NCBI GenBank assembly: GCA_026413225.1
Contig: CM048552.1
Span: 163,072,053 to 163,136,052, forward strand
Reading direction: 5' to 3'
Length of the DNA stretch: 64,000 bases
From: Otis tarda
Lineage: Eukaryota > Chordata > Aves > Otidiformes > Otididae
Of this stretch, positions 21,695 through 33,216 are shown one piece after another. A model generated the notes under the pieces. The model was not told the DNA's origin. It searched no databases and was given only the letters and a program-made list of their open reading frames with translations. A program made the position numbers and the translations under genes. The first letter of the stretch is position 1, and each line of letters begins with the position of its first letter.

Positions 21695-24600
21695 TTAGTG
21701 ATGCAAATCATGAAAAATTACCTGCCAAGTTTCCTTATGGAACCTCTCTTCCTGAAAGTTTTGAAATATTAAAGTAGGATTAAAAGAAGAAAATAACAGA
21801 CAGCAGCACAGAAATGCTAATAGTAGAAGTTCCTCGATTTGTCAGAATTGATCATTGCAGCATGCAGTCTTGACCATGTGATGTAGTATTGGCCTCCCAG
21901 CTGTGCAAGTCTGCCACTTACAGAGCAGTTGGATTGACTCTTTAACACAGAGAATAGTTTGAAAGAACATCACTCTGTAATCATCAAATCGATGATTACA
22001 ATGAATTTAGGAATATGAGTTCATCAGTTTTTTCTTCTTTGTTCTACTGAGAATACGACTTACAGATATGAAAGTTGGATTCTTTAAGGTTCAGTACTAC
22101 AAGAGTATAATAGCTGTGTGAAGTTAAAGAGAGAATAACTCCTACTGAAAAAAAAAAAAAAAGGTACTCTATGTCTAGGCTATCTGTAAATAACAAGACT
22201 GAAATGGTTCTTCTCATCCATCAACATTCCCAAGTCCTCCTCAGGACTACTCTCAACTTAGGTGGAAAAGAAAAATCTATAGACATTGGAAGTAAGGACT
22301 CTTCGTTAAGTAGTCTTACTTACTAGTGGACTAGTGGAAGTCAGTAGTCTTCGTTATAAATTTGTATGCTTAGAATGGAGCTCATATAAAATAGCTGTCA
22401 GTCTCCCACTGTTCTGTCATTTGCAAACAAATTCACTGTGAACTTGATCATTGTTGATTAACTTTAGTTTTTTTTAAGAAATTTGAGACAATTTATAGGG
22501 TCACCTGGTCTCTAGCTGCTGCTCAAGAAGTGTGCATCTCCCACTGGTCACATCATATCTGACAGCTGTCTGTTTTAATGTATTGGATGATTGATGGGAT
22601 CTCAGACGTCTTCGGGCAAAGGAATAAAGGTTTAAGAACTGTTCAATTTTATGCTATAGAAACTTAATTCTGACGAGCAAATGTAAGCATAGTCATATCA
22701 GAGACTTGGTGGAGAGCTAGAGATCAACTGTTTAAGCATAAATATCTAATGTCATCAGAAATGCACCCCAAGACTTCTGTCTAAAACTGTTAGATATTAC
22801 TGTTGCTCTTGTGAGAAAATAATATTTTTCTGCAATATGACTGTACATCAGATCATTGCCTTCTTTGAATCAAATTTAAAACATTTAATGAATGCTATTT
22901 TTTTAGGGTGCCATAGATTTCTATATTGGTGAAATTTTTGTTGGATAGCAAAATAGCACCAACTCAGAAAACTGTGATAATGTCAAACAAATTGGTTAAG
23001 ATCATGTCTTATTTTGATGATGTATTTACTGATAAAGAATATGGCCGAGGGAAGAATCCAATAAGCTGTACTTTCTGTGCAATGGTCACTGTTCCTTCAC
23101 ACTTCTAATACTTTTATAGTACTTGATGTATCCTATTCTCCAAACATTAGTTTTCAAATATGTCTCAGTCTAGAAAGTCTGGGAAGTTAAATTATACTTA
23201 CTAAGCATTTCTTAAATTGGATATTGTTCTTGGCTGGAAATGCTAGATGCGGTGAATTTGCCTTTAAAATGATAGAATTGACTCTTTTGTGTATTCCTTC
23301 ACTCCAATACTTCTTCTTAGTGTCATTTGAAAACTAGACTTATCACAGCAAATGAAGTCTAAAACCCACAGCATGATGTCAGAGACATCTCAAGGCTGGA
23401 AGGGATCCCAGCAGGCTTTCTGCATCAATCTCATAAGCATCACAAATCAAGTGTACTTTCTGCTGTGTACTATTTGCCATACGTGCTTTGAGTATCAGGC
23501 TTCTTTAGTACTTAAATATGTCTTTCAATGCATTTTAAATAGGACAAACAACTAAGAATTCCATAAATAACCTGTTGTTTCTTAGCTACTTCCAATATAA
23601 AACAAATATAGAAATTTCTATCAGGCTTTTTTTAGGGGATGACCAAATGAAAATGAAGAATAATTCATTCTTGAATAGATCTGACCAACAAACAAATCCA
23701 GGGCTAGGTGGGAAAGAAGGTAGACTGCTTCTGAGGCTGTCTGTCTGTAACTTCATGTTTTATGCTGGAGAAAGTAAAAAACAGTGCAGTACATGCAGAA
23801 ATCTTGTACTGATTCTGAAGAAACATGAGAGATAGTGGTCCAGGAAATATCTTAGTAGGTATTTCTCTCCTTGAAGGGATAGTAGTTAACTTTTTTTTAG
23901 CTGCAGTCAAAGCCTTAAGCTTTCTTGTCAGCAGAGGCTGTGTGACATCAGGAATTCTAAAGATCTATCTTCCTTTGAAGTCATAGCATTATGACATATA
24001 CTACAGGCAGGAGGAGGAAAATCTGCAGCTGAAATATTGGACTAAAAATTTCTGAAAAAGTTCTGTTGTAATAACCATTCCCAAGCTAAGTCAATTCCCA
24101 TAAATATTGACAAATTTTTATTTCTGTGCCCACTACTTATAAAAAAGGAGCAAAGTCTTCATATATATGTTGTAAGAAGGCATTTATCTACTTTCATGTG
24201 TTAAACAATGTAGAAAAAAAATGAAAATATTTGCAGAATGAGTTAATCCATATGGTGTACATAGGAAAGGTGAGGCATAAAATTTTCTATGAACCTTTTT
24301 ATGTTCTTATACAAAATACAAAGACTTTTTTTTCCTATTCCTTTAGAATGAATTATAAAATTTACCTATGCCTTTATTGCTTGTAAGTAGTCTCAAGTTC
24401 ATACCAGTAAAATTGTCGGAACATTTTAATCAGTGTATTAGATTATAATTTTATTACTAATCTCATTTACTTGCCTTTGAAATGTTTGATTAAAAAAACC
24501 AAACAAAACAAAACAACAATAAAACACCCAACTGGTCTCTTGAACATCAGGTTGAAAGTAAGAGATGGATTATGCCTTGCAAAAATTATATAGATTAATG

Positions 24601-24948
24601 AGACCTTTAAGTAAAACAGGATGGGAATGAATTAATTCCTTAAGAACATACATATTGAGTAGTTAACAATATGGACACATATTTGTGCAATTCATCTCCT
24701 TTTAATTATAGCACAGTGATGGCTTTGTTACAGTGAAATCATGTGCTTCTTAGAAGAGTTAAGAACATCCTTATAGTTTGGATGTCAGGGACAATCTCAG
24801 ATATAGATTGTCAGAACAGATTTAAAGGAGCCTACTTATGTGCAAGAGAGTTACCATTACAGATAAGAGAATATTTGAACAAAATATTATTGAGATTTTT
24901 TAGAAAATAAACAGAAAATTCTGAGATGAACTTTTTTATTTCTTAATC
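21695..24948. other. AT-rich unique DNA with one duplicated junction segment
   Basis: About 3.2 kb without a supported gene. An A homopolymer (about 16 nt) lies near 22147. The segment 22210-22299 is a copy of a CR1/CR1 junction and is annotated separately. Other open frames (up to 86 codons) show no domain. Confidence 0.6.
22210..22299. repeat. Duplicate of the nested CR1 junction at 18051-18143
   Basis: This 90-bp segment begins in minus-strand CR1 (CTTCTCATCCATCAACATTC), crosses to plus-strand CR1 at CTCTCAACTTAGG and ends at AAGTAAGGAC. The same junction occurs at 18051-18143, differing by about six substitutions and one 3-bp gap. Since the junction arose when one CR1 landed in another, two copies imply DNA-level duplication. 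The following 60 bp (to about 22360) repeat TAGTCTT/CTTCGTTA words. Confidence 0.88.
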
Positions 24949-25094
24949 ACAGAATCACAGAATGGTTGAGGTTAGAAAGGACGTCTGGATAACATCTTGT
25001 CCAATCACTCACTCAAGTAGAGTCATCTAGAGCAGGTTGTCCAGGAACATGTACAGACAGCTCTTGAATATCATACGAGGATGGAGACTTACGT
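24949..25094 (-). mobile_element. CR1 LINE 3' fragment, a different subfamily
   Basis: The reverse complement of a CR1 3' end: CACAGAATCACAGAATGG, TTGAGGTTAGAAAGGAC, then TAGAGCAGGTTGTCCAGGA and CTTGAATATCATACGAGGAT. The wording differs from the other copies in the window (the type with an AGAGCAGG...CCAGG block), so it represents another and older subfamily. Only about 145 bp remain. Confidence 0.8.
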
Positions 25095-27445
25095 CTTAAG
25101 GTAGACAAATCCCACGATTTACAGTATGTTGTTGGTTTTGTATTTGATATACTTGAAAATGCCTGCCACAACTTAGTTTATATCCAAAATAATAACAGGT
25201 TTGTTTTATTTTTTTTCAAATTTATCCCTGATAGCATAGATCAGCAATTGCCTCTTTAGGAAAGTAAGTTTGAAACAACATTAAAAAAAGTGATTTGGTT
25301 TTTAGGATGGTAGCAAGCTAACATTCAGAACAGAAACAGACAACATATGTAGACCAGAGTAGCTGAAAAGCTTTCTAGACTGAGAGTTTTAACTTGAGAT
25401 GGGTAACTCAGGAGGATTCAACATTAAGCTCTGCATGTCTTTATGCCTCAGGCATCTTTTCTTATATTAGCTGGGGTCCTCCCTCACATCCTTACTATCA
25501 GGATGTTCTTAAGTCTTCATGAGATTAAGTGTGATTCCCACCGCTTTGCAAATTCTAATTATCTGGTCAGGATTAATACTAGAATGTGAAATAGTTTCCA
25601 TAAAGATTTCGTTTCACCTCTGATGAGGGACATAGTACATAGTTTCCTTAGTGTAATGCTGACTGTAAAGTCTTAGATAAGTTACAAACTTGTATCACTT
25701 TTCTGTACACTCTCAAACAGCTAATGTGTTTAAAATTTTACCTGGAGTGTATATTGCATTTCTATAATGTGGTGTTAGAGTAAGTTTCTGCTGCCCAAGT
25801 TAACTTTAAATTATCAGAATTATCAAAGGCTTTGACATTAATATATTTAGAAATAAGGCTACGTTTAGCTATATTCCTGTTAGATATCATAGTTCAGCCT
25901 CCTGTAAAACTTTTCTGTTTGGTTTTAATTTATTTTGTTTTGTCGTGAGGTTTTTTTTAGTTGTTTGGTTTTGGTTTGTTTTTCTGAAGGAACTTTAGAT
26001 GTTGTGGCACTCTCTTTTCTTTTATTATGGGTTACTGTCTTATTTTCTGTGTACCAGACATAGCTGAGACGATAACAATTAGTCTACACGATACAGGCCA
26101 ATGAAACTGTTTGATTCAGTAGTACTCAAAGTGAAATACTGCAGTTAACCCTTGTTCCTCATCTCTGCTTCCTAAGGACAGGTTGATGTGTTCAAGGTTG
26201 TCGTTTCCTCTAATAAAGAACAGTTACCAACAGAGAAAAATCTCACTAGTTTTAAAAATCAGAAAGGAATTATAAGCATTACAGTGTCATACATTTTAAG
26301 GTAAGTACCTATCTAAAAAAAAGCTAAAATTTTAATGGAAAGGAGACTGTGTAAATTATTGTCCTGAAATGTGAAGACAAAATTATCTTATCCTTTAGCT
26401 ACTTCCTTTTCCTTTCTTTTTTTTTTTTTCATCTACATATCCCTGGTAGGAGCTCAAAGCTAATGGTACAGCTGTTCATAATTCTATTCTTCCATGCATG
26501 TACAAACACTTTAGGAATTGACTTCAGTAATCTCTCATGAGTAAAACAGCAACAATAATAACCTTGTGTACCAACTGCTTTCTATACAGTAAGGTAAATT
26601 AACTTCTCTTGGCTGCCAAGAGAGTTTATGCGTATAATAAGAGCAAAACAAAGTGACTGAAATGCCACTTTTGAATTAAAAGATGTCCACACTGCTCAGA
26701 GTTAACAGGAGATGTCTGAAATGCATTCAGATATACTAGCAAGTTCCCCATGAAGGAAGAGAACCTCTACATTGAGAATAAAGTTATTGACTATGGTTTC
26801 AAAATTAGTTCAGTTTGAACACCATATTGCTGCTGTTATTTTACTGTTGGTATTCTCTTAGTTTCCTAAATTACTTAAGTATTATTATTGATGTTTTTAT
26901 TTCCTAAAGAGGTTCCTGTTTCTGGGAAATTTAGGAAAACTCCTGATAATCAGTATACTAGGTTGCATATGAGTCTTCTATTAACAGAGATACTGTACTG
27001 ATTAGTCAAATTATTCAACTAGAAGTACTCATAGAAAAGGTGCTAAATTAGTCAATATCCCAAAATATCACTTAATAAAATCATTCAAGGAGACGGCACG
27101 TGATCTGCCAGGTGCCAGAGACTGAGAACAGGCAGCAGCACAGCCAGGAATACAAAGCAGAAATTTTATCTTATAGACAACTGACTTTCAAATAAATGCA
27201 AGAATTCACTATACTAAGACTTCTGATGGCAGCGAATCATTACAAGCTAAGTACTAAATGCTAAGAATAAAGAAGGGACGGGAAAAAGCAGTACAGCAGG
27301 TTGAATCAAAACAGTGAGAGAAATCCTCCTTCCAAAAATATTTTTGACCACTTAAAATGTAAAAGGACAATTCCCCTAAACCTCCAATAGTGTAAATAAG
27401 AGCAATAGTTACTTGATTTATACTAAATACACAAAACATGTTTAG
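25095..27445. other. AT-rich unique DNA, no gene seen
   Basis: About 2.35 kb with no recognised repeat and no coding domain. T-rich and TTTGG-rich stretches lie near 25910-25985. Confidence 0.6.
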
Positions 27446-29046
27446 ATCATAGAATCATAGAATCACAGAATGGTTAGAGTTGGAAGGGACCCTCAAAGGT
27501 CATCTAGTCCAGCCCCGCTGCAAGGAGCAGGGACATCCCTGACTAGATCAGGTTGCTCAGAGCCTCATCCAGCCTGGCCTTGAACGTTTCCAGGGATGGG
27601 GCATCCACCACCTTTCTGGGCAACCTGTTCCAGTGTTCTATAACTCGCATTGTAAAAAATTTTTTCCTAATTTCCAATCTAAATCTTCACCGCTCCATTT
27701 TAAAACCATTACCCCTTGTCCTATTGCAACAGGCCCTACTAAACAGCCTTTCCCCATCTTTCTTGTAGGCCCCCTTGAGGTACTGGGAGACCGCTATCAG
27801 GTCTCCCCGGAGACTCCTCTTCTCCAGGCTGAACAGGCCCAACTCTCTCAGCCTGTCCTCATAGGAAAGGTGCTCCAGCCCTCTTATCATCTTCGTGGCC
27901 CTCCTCTGGACCCTCTTCAGCTGGTCCATGTCCTTCTTGTGTTGGGGGCTCCAGAACTGGACACAGTACTCCAGGTGGGGTCTCACCAGGGCAGAGTAGA
28001 GGGGGAGAATCACCTCCCTCGACCTGCTGGCCAAGCTCCTCTTGATGCAGCCCAGGATGCGGTTGGCCTTCTGGGCTGCAAGAGCACACTGCCCACTCAT
28101 GTTGAGCTTCTCGTCCACCAGCACTCCCAAGTCCTTCTCCTCAGGGCTGCTCTCAATCCATTCTCTGCCCAGCCTGTATTTATGCCTGGGATTGCCATGA
28201 CCCAGGTGCAGGACCTTGCACTTGGCCTGGCTGAACTTCATGAGGTTGGCACAGGCCCATCTCTCCAGCCTGTCAAGGTCCCTCTCAATGGCATTCCTCC
28301 CTTCCAGCATGTCAACGGCACCACACAACTTGGTGTCATCGGCAAACTTGCTGAGGGTGCACTCTATCCCACTATTCATGTCGCCGACAAAGATGTTGAA
28401 CAGGGCCGGGCCCAACACGGACCCCTGAGGGACGCCACTCGTGACCGGTCTCCACATGGACATCGAGCCGTTGACCACCACTCTCTGAGTGCAGCCATCC
28501 AGCCAACTCCTTATCCACCGAGTGGTCCGTCCATCAAACCCATGTCTCCCCAGTTTAGAGAGAAGGATGTCATGCGGGACAGTGTCAAAAGCTTTGCACA
28601 AGTCCAGGTAGATGATATCCGTTGCTCGTCCCTTGTCCACTGATGCTGTCACGCTGTCATAGAAGGCCACCAAATTGGTCAGGCACGATCTGCCCTTGGT
28701 GAAGCCATGTTGGCTGTCACCAACCACCTCCTTGCTCTCCATGTGCCTTAGCATGGTTTCCAGGAGAATCTGCTCCATGACCTTGCCAGGCACAGAGGTG
28801 AGGCTGACCGGCCTGTAGTTGCCTGGGTCTTCCTTATTCCCCTTTTTAGAAATGGGGGTTATGTTCTTTCTCTTCCAGTCATCGGGGACCTCACCAGACC
28901 ACCACAATTTCTCAAATATGATGGCCAGTGGCTTGGCAACTTCATCCGCCAGTTCCCTCAGGACCCGTGGATGGATCTCATCAGGTCCCATGGACTTGTG
29001 CACCTTCAAGTTCCTCAGATGTTCCTGAACCTGCTCTTCGAGTACA
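27446..29046 (-). mobile_element. CR1 LINE, relatively intact 5'-truncated copy
   Basis: A 1.6-kb minus-strand CR1. The 3' end at the left has octamers (ATCATAGAATCATAGAATCAC); the 5' truncation is at GAGTACA near 29046. The sequence is nearly the same as the nested copy at 18.5-20.2 kb, including the 3' UTR and a TGA near the end of ORF2, so both come from the same subfamily. No clear target duplication was found, as is usual for CR1. Confidence 0.93.
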
Positions 29047-29093
29047 GATAAAAATAATGAATTTGGAATACAAAACGTATTGTTTCCCCACAA
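27687..29093 (-). pseudogene. CR1 ORF2 reverse transcriptase fragment, 468 open codons
   Basis: A 468-codon frame on the reverse strand. The first 17 or so residues come from flanking DNA; CR1 begins at [15 protein letters not shown]. Reverse transcriptase landmarks follow in order: [16 protein letters not shown] (about residues 33-48), [16 protein letters not shown] (93-108), [13 protein letters not shown] (129-141), motif [15 protein letters not shown] with its aspartates (162-175), motif [12 protein letters not shown] (219-229) and motif C FADD (250-253). The C-terminal region includes [45 protein letters not shown] and [20 protein letters not shown]. The catalytic residues of motifs A and C are present. 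The endonuclease and ORF1 are missing because of 5' truncation. The frame ends at TGA 27687-27689, about 47 codons before the usual end. It is not expected to be expressed and cannot mobilise itself. Confidence 0.93.
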
Positions 29094-30107
29094 AAAAGTA
29101 ACTGAAAACTTGCTTTGCTTTTATGAAAACAAGCAAACAAGCAACAAAAAAAAAGAGGCATCTCCCCAATTAAAAAAAAAAAGGCAGAGAAATAACACAG
29201 CAGTTTAGGATTAGGAAAAAATAGGCACAGTAGCCATACTATCCTTTGGATTCCTTCTAAAAATTCATTTCAAGTAAGTACCCAAATCTGTATGTTGACT
29301 TCAGATAAAATAGATGTATTAGTCTTTACTGCTTATCTTCACAAAAGAAATGGTGCAACAATTCTTATAAGGACAAAGTGAAAAAAGAACATTGAGGACA
29401 GGTTCTAAGAACTTTGTGTGTGTGTGCGCACGCACGTGCGCATGTTTTCCTAAAGAGACATATTATTTAGTTCTACTGAAAAATATAAAATCAAGACGTT
29501 TAGCTCTAAAAAATGACTGATTGTTTCAAAATCCTTCCAGCTATGAATTAAAATGCAAAATACATCCACCTTTACTGTAAATACTTATTTTCAAATAAAA
29601 TATTTTAAGACTGCAGTTATTTAAAATATCAAACCACATTTGGTTTAAGTAGTTTTGTAATACTTTGCATATACACACATAAACTACCAGTCATTAAAAA
29701 TACTGAAATAAACAGTACTGTAAGAATTGTAAAAATAAAATTCTTCATTTCACAGTTTATAAAATTAACAGTTTTTGTGTTCACCAGAAGATGTCATTGT
29801 AACTGTTAAGAGACATGTTTTTCAGAATTTGAAACATGAGTACTATTAGTGTATTAGCACTTGTATTAAAAAATATTGCCAGATTACATATTTCAGTCTT
29901 TTTAATGGCTAAAAAAAAAAAAAAAAAAATGAGGTTTCCAGGACTTACCATTACTTGTTTCTGGATAGATTGTGACTAAATGTTTCCCTCAAACTTTCTT
30001 GATCTCAACTGGAAAAATACATATTTAAGAGATATTTCATTGCATAGAGTTATGTACTGTGTTCAGATGTAATGTATCAGAATATAAGTAGAAAGAGTCT
30101 GTAATAG
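29047..30107. other. AT-rich spacer with alternating purine-pyrimidine tract
   Basis: About 1 kb with no gene. A GT/GC alternating tract lies at 29414-29443 and an A19 run at 29911-29929. Confidence 0.65.
29414..29443. repeat. Alternating TG/CG tract
   Basis: About 30 bp of nearly perfect alternating purine and pyrimidine (GTGTGTGTGTGCGCACGCAC then GTGCGCATG). The composition favours Z-DNA and is unusual for CpG-poor surroundings. Confidence 0.8.
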
Positions 30108-30112
30108 CCATG

Positions 30113-31243
30113 TTCAGCCCTGATCAGGACCAGACTACGCAGTCTCTCTCTCACTCCCCCACCTTCCGAGAGAACAGGGAGAGAAAATATAAGGAAAAAC
30201 GGCTTGAGGTTTGAGATAAGGACAGGGAGAAATCCTTAAAGTTACCGTCACGGGCAAAACAGACTCGACTTGGGGAAAACTATTCATTTATTACTACAAA
30301 CAGCAGGATAATGAGACAGAGAACAAGATAACCTCCCTCCACCCCTCCCTCTTCCCAAGCTTAACATTATCTCTACTACCTCCCCTCCTGAGCGGCACAG
30401 GTGGGAAGAGGGAATGGGGGTCGCGGTCAGTTCATCATACGTTGTTTCACGCCGCTGCTTCATGGTCGGGGGAAGAACTCCTCACATTCCTCCCCTGCTC
30501 CGTTTTAGGGTCCCACCCCTACACCACAGTCCTTCGTGGAACTGCTCCGGCGTGGGTCATCTCCTCCACGGAGTACAGTCCCTCTAGAACAGCTGTCCCA
30601 ACGGGCCCTCCATGGGCCACAGCCGCCTTCAGGCATCCACCTCCCCCGGTACGGGGTCCTTCACGGGCTCCAAGTGGATCTCTGCTCCTCCGTGGACCTC
30701 CATGGGCTGCAGGGGGACAACCTGCTCCACCATGGTCGTCACCACAGGCTGCAGGGGAATCTTGGCCAGAAGCCGCATTACTCCTCCCCCTCCTTCTGAA
30801 CTGACCTTGGCGTCTGCAGCCGTTCCTCACAACAGGCTGGTAGATGTCTCTCAGGATCTTTTTTACATGTTGTTCACTTCTCATCTCCTCTCCACTTCTT
30901 GCAGCTGGGCTGGACCGAGTTGGGCCCAGTCGGCTGCCTGGCGAGAGGCCAGAGGGTGAGGCCTGCAAGGCCCATGAGGCCTGCGCCTCCCCCTCTGCAC
31001 CTCTGCCCCCGCTCAGCTTTTTCAGATCTTTTCTTCTCTCTTTTTTTTTCTGTTTTCCCCTTCTTAAATATGTTATCGCAGAGGCGTTATCACGGGACAT
31101 TCTGCTACCAATTGGCTCGGCCTTGGCCAGCAGCGGGTCCGCCCTAGGCCCGGCCAAGTCCACTGAACAAAGGGGAGTGACTTCTAGCAGTTTCCTACAG
31201 AAGCTACCACCTTAGGCCCCCCCTCACTAACAAAACCACGACA
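30113..31243 (-). mobile_element. Solo LTR, family A, missing its outer 8 bp
   Basis: Family A LTR in reverse orientation with 5-bp direct repeats CCATG at 30108-30112 and 31244-31248. The right end AACAAAACCACGACA is the normal terminus. The left end begins at TTCAGCCCTGATCAGG and lacks the TGTCGTAG that should precede it. Read on the minus strand, it has a TATA-like TATTTAAG (31063-31070) and AATAAA (30287-30292). It is very similar to the copy at 60.7 kb over its length. A 214-codon frame (30519-31163, minus) results from a stop-poor GC-rich centre and is not conserved in the other copies. Confidence 0.92.
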
Positions 31244-31248
31244 CCATG

Positions 31249-31761
31249 CTACAAATTTTTAAATTTTTTTTTTATTTTAATTTGTATTGTTAGCAAGGTG
31301 TATTCTTTTAAAGATAACTACCTTATTTCTATAACAATTTTTAAAAGACCTAATAACAATGTAAAAATATTTTTTTTGTAAAAGCACTGTCTATGTTCAA
31401 GATAACAAAATAAAATAATACATTCATATCTATTCACTTATCTGTCCGTCCTTTGCGTGAAGGCTTTTATGATTACTCATTCTCTGACTGATCCTAAATT
31501 AATCATCTTGCTTATGGTCTTTGTGGCATCGAATCCTGCTTCTATCAAACTTAATAATGATAAGTCCATCATGTCCCTTCAAGTCAAACAAGTAGTCTAA
31601 AAAATCTTAGAACTTCATTAACAGTGAAGTTGCTAGTGTTTCATGTGACATGTCAAGTTTTACATGACAAATCCTAAAAACACCCTACACATCTATGGAA
31701 TAAGAGGACAATGGTATGAGTTATCAAGTTATGTAGAACATAAAATATATAAATATGGTTT
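31249..31761. other. AT-rich spacer, nothing recognised
   Basis: About 510 bp of AT-rich DNA between an LTR and a CR1 fragment. No frame or repeat family. Confidence 0.6.
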
Positions 31762-31940
31762 CATAGAATTGTAGAATGATCTGGGCTTGAAAGAACCTTT
31801 AAAGATCATCTAGTCCAATCCCACACCACAGACAAGGACATCTTTCACCAGATTAGATTGTCCAAAGCCCTTTCCAACCTAATCTAGAACACTTTCAATG
31901 ATGGAGCATCCACAGCTTCCCTGGGTAACCTGTTCCAGTT
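31762..31940 (-). mobile_element. CR1 LINE 3' fragment, decayed
   Basis: The reverse complement of a CR1 3' UTR: TTCATAGAATTGTAGAATG, AAAGATCATCTAGTCCAATC, GATGGAGCATCCACAGCTTC, then GGGTAACCTGTTCCAGTTT. About 180 bp, with clear but substantial divergence from the young copies. Confidence 0.85.
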
Positions 31941-32386
31941 TATCCCTACTAAAACAACATTCAGTTAAACTAAAAGCTGAAGTCTGTGATTCTTTCAAAC
32001 TCGTCACTTCTGAGCTGAGATAATACTAGGTGTGCCACTCCTATAGGCTTTGATAACATTGAAATGACTGTTTTTCCTTATATTTTCTTTTTTCTCTCTC
32101 TTGGTATTTTTTTTTTTCCTGAAAAGATATATAGGTTGAGTCTCTACACAGTAACTTGGGAGAGAACAAGTGCAGAGGCAAAAATGCTCCCCAAATATTC
32201 CCTCGCTGTGATTGTAGTTAATAAAGCTTCTGTCTAACCTGTCCTAAATTGTACTTGTGTTATTATGCATTAAGAGTCCCCAGATCTCTGAAATCTGCCT
32301 TCAGGTGAATAATTGTTTTTCAGTTTAGCAATACAGCACTGACTGAGATGTGATCCTTCTGTATATCCTGATCATGGATTTTACTT
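31941..32386. other. Spacer, nothing firmly recognised
   Basis: About 450 bp. A TTAATAAAGCTTCTGTC stretch at about 32219-32235 resembles a polyadenylation context, but no LTR termini or other support were found. Confidence 0.5.
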
Positions 32387-33216
32387 GACGGATTTGATAG
32401 GCTGGAGAGGTGGGCCTGTGCCAACCTCATCAAGTTCAACCAGGCCAAATGCAAGGTCCTGCACCTGGGTCATGGCAATCCCAGGCACAAATACAGGCTG
32501 GGCGGAGAATGGATCGAGACCAGCCCTGAGGAGAAGGACTTGGGAGTGATGGTAGATGAGAAGCTCAACATGAGTGGGCAATGTGCTCTTGCAGCCCAGA
32601 AGGCCAACTGCATCCTGGGCTGCATCAAGAGGAGTGTGGCCAGCAGGTCGAGGGAGGTGATTCTCCCCCTCTACTCTGCCCTGGTGAGACCCCACCTGGA
32701 GTACTGTGTCCAGTTCTGGAGCCCCCAACATCAGAAGGACATGGAGCAGTTGGAGAAGGTCCAGAGGAGGGCCACGAAGATGATTAGAGGGCTGGAGCAC
32801 CTTTCTTATGAGGACAGGCTGAGAGAGTTGGGGCTATTCAGCTTGGAGAAGAGAAGACTCTGGGGAGACCTTATAGCGGTCTCCCAGTATCTCAAGGGGG
32901 CCTACAAGAAAGATGAGGAGAGGCTGTTTAGTAGGGCCTCTTGTGATAGGATTAGGGGTAATGGTTTCAAAATAGAGGGAGGTAGATTTAGATTAGATAC
33001 TAGGAAAAAGTTTTTACAATGAGAGTTGTAGAACATTGGAACAGTTTGCCTAGAAAGGTGGTGGATGCCCCATCCCTAGAGACATTCAAGGCCAGGCTGG
33101 ATGAAGCTCTGAGCAACCTGATCTAGTCGGGGATGTCCCTGCTCCTTGCAGGGGGGCTTGGACTAGATGACCTTTGAAGATCCCTTCCAACCCTAACCAT
33201 TCTATGATTCTATGAT
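32387..33216 (+). mobile_element. CR1 LINE, 5'-truncated copy
   Basis: A plus-strand CR1 from [20 protein letters not shown] sequence to a 3' end of two ATTCTATG octamers (33199-33216). The 3' UTR (TGATCTAGTCGGGGATGTCC, GATGACCTTTGAAGATCC) is well preserved. Similar to the other young copies but inverted relative to those at 18.5 and 27.4 kb. Confidence 0.92.
32393..33126 (+). pseudogene. CR1 ORF2 C-terminal fragment with a -1 frameshift
   Basis: The frame reads [65 protein letters not shown] and [18 protein letters not shown]. At about 33010 one T is missing from the T run after the lysine codons, so the frame ends at 33022. The sequence in the next frame continues the normal C-terminus and ends at TAG 33124-33126. 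The GG residues in KIEGGRF are intact, unlike the copies at 18.7 and 27.7 kb, which have TGA there. No catalytic motifs are included. Confidence 0.9.

Noticed and set aside
27633..28643. 336-codon open frame on the plus strand
   Set aside because: Antisense shadow of the CR1 reverse transcriptase copy at 27446-29046.
30519..31163. 214-codon Arg/Gly/Ala-rich frame in the LTR (minus strand)
   Set aside because: The frame is not kept in the other family A LTRs; after the A run near the TATA box the copy at 60.7 kb reads in a different frame. GC-rich, stop-poor LTR sequence explains it.
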